From assembly GCF_000720425.1 (NCBI RefSeq), contig NZ_JOAJ01000001.1, forward strand, positions 930,001 to 994,000: 64,000 nucleotides of DNA, written 5' to 3'. Shown one piece after another: positions 15,001 through 27,000 of this stretch; position 1 is the first letter of the stretch; each line of letters opens with the position of its first letter. The position numbers and the translations under genes are program-made. The DNA is from Nocardia rhamnosiphila NBRC 108938 (GTDB lineage: Bacteria; Actinomycetota; Actinomycetes; Mycobacteriales; Mycobacteriaceae). A model generated the notes under the pieces. The model saw only the letters and a program-made list of their open reading frames with translations. It ran no database searches and had not been told where the DNA came from.

Positions 15001-18000
15001 TGCACCCGGTGACGGTACCGACCTGTCGTCCGACGGCGGGCCGGCGGATTCGAGAGCCCAACGGGTGCCGCACGGCGAACGGGGACACCGAAACGACTGT
15101 GTGCAAGTAGCTTTCGGAAATTTCGTGCAGGTGCTGGGCCGCGATGACCTGGTGGATCTATCCGGTATCGCCTCGGTGGGTGCCGAAGGGGTTTCTGGGC
15201 AGCAGATCGTCGAGGCGTTGCGCGGCCACCGCCCGGCGGGTTTCGCGGATCGGGCGGCTGTCGCGCAGGCGGTGGCCGACGGCGGTCCGACCGCCACAGC
15301 GGTGTTGCTGGAGGAATACGACGGCTCCGGGATGGGTCATGCGGTGGCGCTGGCGAATCGGAACGGCCAGGTCGTGGTGCTGGACGGTGACGCGGCGGTG
15401 GATTTCCACGAATGGGATGCCGGCCACGTCGCGCCGAGCCGGGTGTGGGCGGTCGTGGCCGCCGAGGGCCGGGTCGTGCCCGACGCAGGCGATCGGGAAC
15501 TCGCGCCGCTGCCGCTGGAGTCGATGTTCGGCCGGGATCCGGGTTCCGGCGCTGTCGCCGGGGTGGGAGCGAGGTACGGCCCAGCCACAGCCCTTCTCGG
15601 CGAGACACCCGGGAGTGTCGCAGCACAAGGTTTCGATACCTACCTGCTGAGAATGGCCGGGCTGGCGGCGGAAGCGCAGCCGCAGGGGAAGACGGGTGTT
15701 CCGGACGAGCGGAAGGCAGCAGCAGCGTCGGAGGAAGGGGGACGCGCCGGTAAGGCGGCCGGAGCAGCGCGGCAAGAATCGCCCCGTAGCGAGAACCAGA
15801 CCTTGTTGCTGGTGGAAGCGGTGGCGGCCCGGGAATCGCAGCTGTTGGAGCAATGCCGGATTCCGCTGACGCGGATCGCCAAGCCGATGGATATGGAGGT
15901 GTTCGACCGCTACTTCCTGCGTGGTCAGCCGGTCGATCAGGTGGCCTCGGCGTTGCGGCGAAGCGAGACCACGGTCGGCCGGGTCCGCGATCGGTTGGCG
16001 CGTCTGGTTATCGAACTCTTGCCCGCCGATCTTCCGGACCGATACACGGCCGGTGGTGTACTGCGCCGGACCACCCAGGACCATGTGGCCCGCGAAGCCG
16101 GTGTCACACGGCCGATCGTCGCGAGGATACTCGGCGACAAGGAAACTCCGGCCGATCGTGGGGCGCGCGACAGAGTACTGGCCGCGGCGCGGAAGCTGGG
16201 ATATCAGCCGGTTCGCTCCGGTGTGATCCTCGAATCCACCGGCGTCCGGACCGGCTCACCTGCCACACCGGTCCCGGTGGTGGGTGAGTCGCAGCAGGCC
16301 GTTGTGGCGGCGACGCGACGGCGCAGTGCCGCGCTACCGGTGGTGCACGCGGCATCGCGCACCCGGCTGCAGCAGATCATTCCAAAACTTCCGGAAACAG
16401 ATCGGGATGTCGCCGCCAGGCTGTTCGTCGAGAACTGGCCGGTTCGCGAACTGGCCGAACTGCTGGGCCGCTCCCCGGGCTCGGTCGCTGAGCACCGGCG
16501 CCGGATCGCGGTCCGGCTGGCTGCCTTGCTCACCGGCGGAGAACTGCGTTTCGGTACCGAAGCAGTGGCGGTGATCCGGGAGATCGTGACCGAATGCCCC
16601 GAGGCGCTGGAAGCGCTGACGTCACAACTGTCCGCGCCGATGCGCGATAGGTACACGCGGTACTTCGTGGACCGGCATGATGCCAGGGCAACAGCGGCCT
16701 CGGAAGAGGGCGGCAACGAAGCGGCGGTAGACCAATGGGCGCGTACGCTGGCCGAGGAATGGACGGGCAGGCTTCCGGCCGATCTCGTCCGGAATCCGGC
16801 ACGGGTGGGGCCGAAGTGGCGCGCGCTCCCGTGGGAGCGGTTGCGCGAGGTGGCGCGGGCCCGGATAACGGATTCGGCAGTAACCGAACCGTTGGTGTCG
16901 ATGCTGACCATCGAGGCGGTGGAGCGCGCGCAGCGCGGTGTCGCAGCGCTGGCCGACGATGCCGATACCGAACACTGGATTTCCGCGCTGGCCCAGGACG
17001 TGGTCCGGGACGCGCAGCGGTTCGCGGAACACAGTCGCTTCCGGCAGGCTCTACAGCAGGCGGCCGCTGCAGCGGACCGAGAAGTATTGGCACGTGCCAA
17101 CGACCTCGAGTTCCGCCGGGCATTCGCCGAGCTCCCCGGCCACTGGCAGGAATCGGTCACCGCTCGGTACATGGGCGAGGTCGCGGCGCAGCCGGGTGGA
17201 CGAACAACAGACGAGCCGGGCCGCACGTCCACCGACGTCACCACCGGTGCCGTACTCCGGCGGCTGGTCGTCGCGCTCGGCGGCGCGGAGGCGGTCGCGC
17301 CGCGTCTGGTGGCCGAAGCGGCGACCCGGGATCGGGCGCTGCTGGCGGATCATGCGTCTCGACTGCTCTCCGAAGCCGAGTACGACCTCTTCGAGCAGCG
17401 CATCCTCGCGCCCGGAACCCGAGCCCCGGATCGTGGGCAGGACACCGCTGTGCAGCGGATGAGTGTGCGGATCGCCCGTGAGCTCGCTCCCCGGCTGCTG
17501 TCGGATTATCTCCGGGTCGGAGTCTTCGACGAGGCCGTGCCGGTGGCACCCCATGGTCCGGCGCCGCGCGAGGCCGGCCTTCGCAACGAGATCTGTGCTC
17601 GTCGTATGGTTCGGGTGCTGCGCGCACTCGGCCTCGCACCCGACCTCGACCTGGACGAGAACAACCCGGCATGGGATGCCGTGGACAACTGGCGAATCGT
17701 CGAAGACAAGGTCGCCGCCGACCTCGTCGATATCACTTCACTACCCATCACAGATCACCCCCGCCACCGGGACGACCCCGAAGATCCCCTCACCGCCCAG
17801 GTCGCCGCCACCCTGCGCGCCAGCGGCAGGGACGGCGACTCCGCCGTGATCGTGGCCGACGGCCACGGCTGGCTGCTCACCATGGTTGCCGGTGACCTGT
17901 ACATCCATGACACTGCTATCGATACCCCCATGCCGGGTACCGCTCCACGAATCCGTCTGTATCACAGCGAGTACTGGACGCCCGAGAACAACCACACGCA

Positions 18001-21000
18001 CCTCGTAGACGACAAGGGGCAGATAGCCGAGGGCAAGGCATTCGTCGCCTACTTGACCGAGATCGACGGCAGTCTCGTCGCTCTGAACGCCCGAGACCCC
18101 GGCCACGAGAACGCAGCGCACCCACCGGAAAGGATCGAAGGCCTCCGCCGGCTGTGGACGAGTCGATGGCCGGGGCGCGCCGAGGATTTGCGCGATCTCA
18201 CGATACTGGCCGACGAACTCGCCAAGAACCGGTGGCTCGTGGGCAAACTCAACGCGGCCCTGGAAGCGAACGAACGGTGGGCGGACGAGTTTCGTGCCCA
18301 CATCGACTCGCTGCCCGAAGCGGGTCGGGGAGAGGATCTGGTACGCGTCGAGCGGTGGATTGCGGAGCTGACGGAGGTCGAAGGCCGGATTCGCCGGCTG
18401 GTGGCCGGCTCCGCACGGCATGTTGTCGACGGCGAAGTGGTGGGTTGGGACGACGGCCTTCGGCTGAGCGCGGTGCTGGGAAAGGAAGCCGAAGAGCGTA
18501 TCCGGTGCCTGCGAGCGTGGAGAGACTATTCGCTGGCGAGCTTCACCCCGCGGAAGGTCGATTGGCTGGAGGGTTACTGCAACCTCGGGCAGCACCCGAA
18601 CCGGGCGTTGGCCTGTGCGACCGAATGGATGCTCGACGCGAACCTCGGTGATATCGCCGCCCCTTTCGGCACGATCACCAAGGCCCGCGCGGCGAGGACC
18701 GATCTGCCGCCGGTGCTCGAGCTCTGGCATCCGCTCGACCGGTACCCTCAGCCGGATCCGCAGCGCGCCCTGCATCCGGTGAAAGACACCGTGTACGTGT
18801 GGTCGTGGTTCTACAACCGGGTGTTCTGGACGTCGGGGCCCACGGTGCAGCTGCGCACCGCGTCGCTGCCGGACGGTGTCGTGGTGAGTGGTCGGTGGAT
18901 CCACAAGGAGCAGTACGTTCTGGTTGTCGACGAGAAGGCGAGCCGGGATCAGATCCGCACCGAACTGGACAAGCACATGCGGTGGCTCATCGGTGAGGGG
19001 TACGTGCCTCGGTTGCCGCCACCGGGCAATACGGTTCGCAGCAACCTGATCACCGCCGGTGCGGAGAACGCCGGCTACCTGGTGGGTACCGGAGCGTCGG
19101 CTGCCCTCGATCTCGGATTCATGCCATGGCCGGTGATCGGTTTGGTGGCAGGTAGTGCGGTGCGTCGTGGTGGTGGGATGATCATGGACTACTGGACGGC
19201 CAATCGGAAAACGCAGCGCGCCATGTTGGCCGAACTCTACGAAGCCGCGACAGCGGGTGGAATGGCGCCGCCCGGGTCGAAGATCATCGGTGACCAGTAC
19301 CGGACTGCGCGAATGCTGGGCTCGGTTGCGGAAGCACTCGGCGGCAGGCCATTGAAGTACAGCCCGCCCGAGGAAATGGTGCGGCTCTCGGAGCAGCAGC
19401 AGGCCGAACTCGGGCAACGGGCGGAGCGCTTGATGCGTATGTTCCGGCAGGGCGTGGAAGAAGGTACGTGGACACTGCTGGTGCCGAAATCGATGGCGCG
19501 CAACGACTGGGTGAACTTCCATATGCAGCCGTTGCGGGGCACCTCGATGCCGGAGGCGGACGGCAGGTTCTGCTTTCCGTTGGTCGGTAACGAGTTCTTG
19601 GCGAAGGTGACGGCGTACTACAAACTCGCGGTCGGCGACGAGGTGCCGAAGAGCCACGTCAAATTCCGCAACACGGGGCGGCTCGATGAGTTCGACCTCA
19701 CTATAGTGTTGTCACCAAATCTCTATTACGCCACCGACGAACAACTGGCGCTGACCTTCTTCGATCTCTTGGCCAGATCGATGTCTACGGTGGGTAGCGC
19801 GTATGCCGATATGACCGGGTGGAAAACTCGGGCGAAGCAACCGGCGATCGTCAATGGTGTCCTCTATGCCCCGATCACCCTGGGGTTGGCAGGCCTGCTC
19901 GGTGTCGAATCGCTGGCATTGCCCATGATCCTGGGGCGGGCCGGCGGTGAATTCGGAGCGATCCCCGCTGCCCTACGAGTGGAATCAGCGCAGGCACACC
20001 ATCAGAAGAACGCCTTCTACGACATGCAGGAGCGGCTGGATTACCTCACCTCCACCGGTCTGGGAGCCGCACTGGCCCGGAAGTCCCTCGAGCTGAACCG
20101 GGTTCAGCGTGCGCAACAGCAGCAGGCTGTCGAAATCTTGGGTGTACCATCCGACGCCGAGTCCGCGGATATGCTCGCCCCCGGGGTGCATGTGCTCACC
20201 ACGGTGGGCCGTGCTGTCCAGGAATGGGCCGACCAGCACGACGAGATCGACGATGTCAGGGTCGAGATTCTCAGTGAGACGGGGATGACCGAGATCTGCG
20301 GTGTCGAGCTGAAGCAGGTGGCGGGCGGCGCCGACGATGTGCGGCTGGTGACCCTCCGCACAACCTTGCGGGACGGACGTCGGTTGGTCCTGTATGCCGC
20401 GGTGTATGTCAACCCCGACAAGGATTACGTCATGCCGCTGGTGTCCTTCGCGGGCGCCGGCTACCATCGCGGCCTGTCGTCGACCCGGGGTATGCGGTGG
20501 GAGCAGCACCGGGAACGCCTCATCGATATTCTGCTGCCCGCACAGTGGCGAGGACGCTTGCCCGGGGACGAGCTGGCGATACTGCTCCGCACCCTGGACG
20601 ATCTGCTCGCTCGCGAGCGGATGATGTACGGGGTTCCGGTCGGGCAGCTCATCAAACGGGGATTGCTGCGGGCTCTCGGTCAGGATATCGCGCCTGGGCT
20701 TCTCGCCTTTTTCGGTGGCGATCCCGCGGTTGCTCTGCGCGAGCTCACCAACGGGGGGATCACTGTGAGCAACGATGGTCTCGATGTGATCCTCAATGCG
20801 GAGGAGGAGCAGCGCGTCCTGAACAACCGGGTGATGGCCTTTCCGCCGGGGCCCACCGCACGCACGTTCGCGGATGACTGGGAACGCTCGCTGCGGCAAA
20901 CCCACGACAGTATCCGCGGGGCCGCGACACGGCTGCAACAGTATGCCGAGGCGCGTCCGGACGAGCCGCGGTTGCGAGAGCTCGCCGACAAGTGGGCGGC

Positions 21001-24000
21001 CCGCGCCGCGACGGTCGCCCGCCGGCCGTGGGAACAGGTCGAGGACGCACTGGCTGTGCTCGAGCAGGCGGTGGGCGACGACGAGTACGCCATAGAAATG
21101 GTCCGGCTCGGCACGGCCGGTGTCGTCCAGGTGAATACCGCGCGCCGCGGAAAACAGCCGCCCCGGCGGGAGATCCTGGAGGTTCTGCCGGGGATCCCGG
21201 GCGAGGGAACCTTCATGAGACCGAACCCGGACCAATACGCCGATGTGGGAACCTGCATCGTGTACGACCCCACCGATCCACATACATTGCGCCAGTTGTT
21301 CACCAGCTGGTTCGCGGAATGGCACGGTTCTCCTCTCCCTGAGATTTCCGTGCGCGCGCGTGGACCCGGTGTGGGGGTGGCGGAGGGCGGTGCCCTGGCG
21401 AACCGGGGGCCCGCGAGCCGCACCGACGGTGGATCCGGCGTCGGGGATTTGACATATCTGGCCGCCGGGGGCATCAACGGCCTGGGTCAGGCCTGGGTGG
21501 ACCGTCAGTTCGCCGATAAGGAAACGCAGGCCGATCGGTTGTTCCAGGCGCTGATGCACCGTGACATCGTGACGCCCACCAAATCTCTCGAGCAGATCGT
21601 GGACTGGTTCAGAAAGGCGAAGGAGACCCAGTTCCGGGAGCTGGTGGCAGACGTTGTCGCCGGTGCCGAGTTGGCCGGCGTCGTATCAGAAGACATGCGG
21701 GCCGTGGTCGATGGTTTTCGGCGGGCCCCGGGCGAAGATCCCGATCGGCGGGGTGAACAACGTTGGCCGCGTGGTATCCAGAACCCGGGTACGGTCGACC
21801 CGTCTCTTCAGCCGCGACCCGAGTTGTTTCCAGGCCGCGATTCGTGGCAGGCACAAGTGTTCGGGTTCGCCGAGCACGGCGTGGAAGCACTGGCCCGGCA
21901 ATTGGGAATTTCGGCCGAGGAAGTGTCCACGATGCTCGGTGAGGCAATGGCGCGGACCAAGCTGCTCACCGACCAAGAGGTGGATCACACAGAACCGAAG
22001 CAGGAGGATCCTGCGGTCCCGTTGTCCGAGGAACAGCGCTTGGCACCGCACGTGGGTGAATCCGTTGTCGACTGGTCGACGACGACGATCTGGCTGGCGC
22101 CGCAGCGGACCGACCGTATGGCGGCAGCCTGGTTGCGGCAGGTACTGCGCCTGCGGCGCGGCTCTCCGGTGGAGGAGATGGCGTGGACCGGCGATTCGGC
22201 TTCGGCGGCGGCGGTGCGGCGGGAACAGGAGATCACCGAGCAGCTTCGGCCCTGGCTGGGCCGCGTCTTGGACCTGTTCGGCGACGAAGGGGCACAGTCC
22301 ATCCGGGCCGGTTTCCAGGAGCCGTCCGGTCCCGATCGGGCGGAGCAGATCCTGGAGCGGTTCCGTGAACTCGAGAAGTATGCCGCCCGGTTCGAGCTGG
22401 ATATGACGGCCGGCCGCCCGCCGGTGGAGTTGGACCTGCGGACGAGTGAAATTCCCCCACGGCAGGAGGACCGGATCGGGACGGTATCCGCCGCGGCTCG
22501 GCAGGATGGAGGGCACCATGGTCCGGCGCTGCGCGATGGCGCCCATCGCAACGAGATCTGCGCGCGTCGCCTCGTCCGCGTCCTGCAGGCGCTCGGCAAC
22601 GCCTCCGAGCTCGATCTGGACGAGAACAATCCCGCCTGGCACGCCACCGACAACTGGCGAATCCTGGAGGATAAGATCGTCGCCGACCTCGTCGATCTGA
22701 ATTCGTTACCCGTCACGGATCACCCCCCGCATCCCGATGATCCGGAAGATCCCCTGGCCCAGGTCGCCGCCACCCTGCGCGCAAGCGGCAAAGACGGCGA
22801 CACCGCGGTGGTCGTGGTGGACGACGGGGAAACCGCCCACGGCTACCTCCTCACTGTGATCGCCGGAACGCTGTACGTGCACGACACGGCGATCGATACC
22901 GCCACCCCGGGCAGCATTCCGCGTATCCGGCTCTACCACCGAGATCATTGGCAGCCCACCTACGGCCGCGAACAGCTCACGGGTGGCAAGGTGTTCGTCG
23001 CCTACTTCGACGACAAAGGCGGCGAACTGGGCGCCCGGGATGCCCGTGATCCGGCGCACGAGAACGCGGCACATCCCGGCCGGACGATCACCCGGCCGGG
23101 TCCCACCGAACCGGAGTCCGCCGGAGTCTCGGCCGAGCGGGCCACGCGGGCCCGGCAGTTGTACGCCGAGTACAGCAAACCGGTCCTGGCTCAGGTGGTA
23201 CCCCGGTCGCGAGGGGACCGGGAACTGGTCCGGACAGTGCTGCGGGAGACGTTCCTGCGCTTGGCCGGTGAGGCCGGTGAACAGGACGGCCGTGCGGTGG
23301 ATCTTCCCGGCCGGGCGGTGGAACTCGCGCTGGAAGCGCTCGAATACGAGCAGTTCCAGCGTGGTTTCGACGAGTTCCGGCAGCGCATGTGGTCGGCTGC
23401 GAAGACCGACCGGATCCGTACGGCGCTGGCGGCGGCCACCCCGGCCCAGATGTGGCAGGCAGTCACCGAGCTCCCTGTTGCCTGGCGGCAGGCCACCCTG
23501 CTGCGATACCTGACCGGAATGGATCTCCCGGCCGTCGTCGAAGTGATGGAGCACGACGGTAGCCTGGTCGAGGCCATGCTGCGCGACGGCATGCTGCAGA
23601 TGGCGGCGAGACTTGCCGAACAGGTCGACGATGCGGCCGGCTCGCCGGTGCCGCAGCAGCAACCGAAGGTGCGCCAGCCCACCTTGGCCGATATCGCTCG
23701 TGCGGCCGGGGTCGGCATCTCCACGGTTCACTTCGCGGTCAACGAGCGCGAGATCCCGAACATTTCGAAGGAGACCAGTGAGCGTGTCCGGAGATTAGCC
23801 GTGGAGATGGGTTATCCGGTCGGCAAGAAAGTCGACCGGGCGCCCGGGGTCCGCCGGGCGAATACGCTGGTGGACCAGTCCGAAACGACCGGGGTGAATC
23901 TGAGCGCACTGAGTCGCGCGCGCTCGGGCCTGCCGATCAGCGAGCAGACTCGGCAGCGGCTGGCAACAGCGCCGGGCGACGGCGTAGCCGATAAGCCACG

Positions 24001-27000
24001 GGTCACTCTGGCCGAGGTAGCGCAGCGGGCCGGCACCAGTGTGACCACCGCCAGCCGGGTGCTGCGCAACGAGCCCCAGCCTGCGGGCGTGACGCAACGG
24101 GTGATGGCAGCAATTGCCGAACTCGGCTATGCGGCCAGTGTCTACACCCGTCGTGCGCCGGAGCCCGCGCCGTCGGCCCGGTGGAGTCCGCCGCGCCGCG
24201 GCGGTGCGCGCAACAGCAGCCCGGGTTTCAGCGGTGCCGACGCATTCGAGGAGCCCCGCGACCCGCGGGAAGATTTGGGGCTGCCGGCCCGCAGGCGCCG
24301 CGTATCGGGTCCGAGGTACGGACCGGAAGTCTTCTTCGCCCGCGATCCGAGAATCCCCCGCGGCATCGGTGCGCGCGCGGACGAGCGGGCGCCGGTCGCC
24401 GACGGCGGCTCGTCCGCCGCAGCGGCCTCTGCGCGCGACCGTGGCCAGGGCCCGCGCGGCCGACCCGATCCCGAGAGCGCCGGTGTGCCGCCGTCGCCGC
24501 CGACTATCGGAGACATAACAGGAGGCCGCGGCCGGTCGGCGACAGGAACAGTGGTGCCCGGTCGCTCGGCTTCCGGAGAATCCGCCGGGGTCGTGGAAGT
24601 ACGGGGTGGAACATCCGGAGACCGGGCGGCGGAAGAACTGACCGTCGCGCGCGCGGAGCTGAGCGCCCTGCTGGGAGTCGACCCGGCACACCTGCGCTGG
24701 CCGAATCTGGTGCGTGATGTCTTCGGCCAGGCCGAGATGATGCTGTCGTTCCTGCCTGCGGATGAGTGGCCCGCTGTCGCCACGCCGCGCCGGCTGGCCG
24801 AGCTGCGCAAAAGATTCGCATCCGGTCTCGTGATCGGTTCGCGGATCAATGCGTTGCAGGAGGTGTCCCGCCGATTCGAGATCGGCGCCTGGCGTGCCGA
24901 GGCCCAGCAATGGCAGTCGGTCTGGGACGACGGGCTGGCCGAATTGCTGAATTTCCATCAGGTGGTGGATTCCGACGATCTCGCACATCCGCTGCGCCGA
25001 CTGGGCGAGCTGGCGGGCGATTCCGAGCTCGTCGCGCTGGCCGATGCCGCCGACCGGGTGATACGGCTGACCGAATCGCTCGATGGCGCCGATCGAGCGG
25101 ACCTCGATTCCGCTGCGCGGCGGCTCGACCGAGCTCTCGGCGAATTCACCGAATTCCGGGCCCGTGCCGCGGGCCTGTCCCAGGAGGATCTGCGTTCGGC
25201 CCGGCAGCTACCCGGTGTGGACCAGCGACAGGAATCCGCACAGGCACTGATATCGCTGGCCGGGGACCTCGCGGCGGCCGGATCGGCGGATGTCGAGCTG
25301 GTGGCACCGCTGCGGGACGTGACCGCGACGAATCTCACCGCGACGCATGCCTGGGCGGTGCTGGATCGGCTCGCTGCCCTCTCCACGGAGCGGCAGGCCG
25401 AGCCGGGACCGGCACAACTGGAATCCCTGTGCCAGTCGTTCCTGTACATACACGAGGCGCTGGTGGATACCCAGGCCAACCTGTGGCTCGGCGGTGAGGT
25501 CGGGCGACTGACCACGATCCTGGCCGACTCGGGGCCCCTCGCGGTGTCCGCGGAAACGTTCGCGGGCCTGTCCACAGCGGGGAAGCATGCCGTCGCACGA
25601 GCTGAGAACACGCGCGAGATCATGGCATTCGGGAATACGGCCGACGCCTACAACTATGCCGGGAGATCGCTCGCCGCCCCGGAAGGTGAGAGCCGAACGC
25701 TGTCGCGGCCGATCGTGGTGGCCGCCGTAGTGCCCGCCGGCCACGATGCCGCGACCCGAGCACCCGGATCGGGCACTGCCGCGGTCGTGGCCGAGGACGG
25801 TCTGCGCTGGCAGCTGCTCACCGACCCGTCGGTGCGGTTCGCCGGACAGTCACTGCTGTATCTGGAGATACCGGCCGGAACCCGGGTTCGGTGGGACGCC
25901 GGCCGGCAGTACCTGGAAGTACACGACACCCTCGAATGGGACGCCGTGCGCTCGTTCACCGACGACGACGGCCGGCAGCACACGTACGGGACCGCGAGGC
26001 AGGTAGCGGCTTCCCCGGAGCGCCGTGCCCGGACCGCGTTGCCGGTCTCGGTTTCCGACGGGGACGGCGAGTACGCCGCGCCCACCGATTCGACCGGCGC
26101 CCGCGATGCGGGGCATCTCGCCAATCTCTGTGGGCAGCTGGTGCTGGCCCGGTTGCCGTGGGTGGATCCGGGCCGGATACCCGAAGCCGTCGGTGTGCGC
26201 GGTTTGGGGGTCCCGCGAATCGTGGAGATCGCCGGCGCCGGACCGGAGCATGTCCGCCGGCTCGCGGTGGACCCGGATCGGCCGTACGCGGGTGTCGCGG
26301 AGGCACTGAGCGCACTCCCGGAGGCGGTGCGCGAGGGTGCCTCGGCGCTGGTGTTCGTGGGCTCGGACGAGGCCGACGAGTACGGTGTGGCCGGGCACGT
26401 GTTCCGCGTGGTGTACCGGGACGGTGAGGTCCACCGGGAAGATCCGGGCCTGGAGGTATTCGGTCTGCTCGACGGCACGGCCGGGCCGTGGGAGCTGGAG
26501 GGCGTGAACGGTCTCTGGATGGTCGCGTTCGACGCCGCCGGAGAACCTGTCGTGCTTCCCGGCGCGCCGGCCGACGCCGCGGAGCTCGAATTCGTGGTCG
26601 GCCTGTCGCACGATACGGTCGGTGATCAGGTGCTGTCGGTGCTCGACGAGGCCGGAGAGCAGTGGCGGAAGATGCTTCCGCACACCGTCAAGGTGCGGCA
26701 CGTGTCGACCATGGCACCGGGTCTGGCCGGTTCCTATTCGCTGACCGAACTGGTGAACCGCGTGCTCACCACCGGCGCGAGCCTGCTGACGCAGGCAGTC
26801 ACCCTGGTCCACGAAAACGAGCACGGCCGGGATGCCGAAGAACTGCCCATGCCCGACCCGTACACGATGATGCGCGGCGAGTACGTGCACGCGATCCTGC
26901 GCTGGGAAGCAAGAGCGTTCGCACGGGAAGCGACTTTCGCGGACGTATTGAAGTCATCCGGCTACGACCTCGAGGAGGACGATCGGCACCTCGTCTACCA

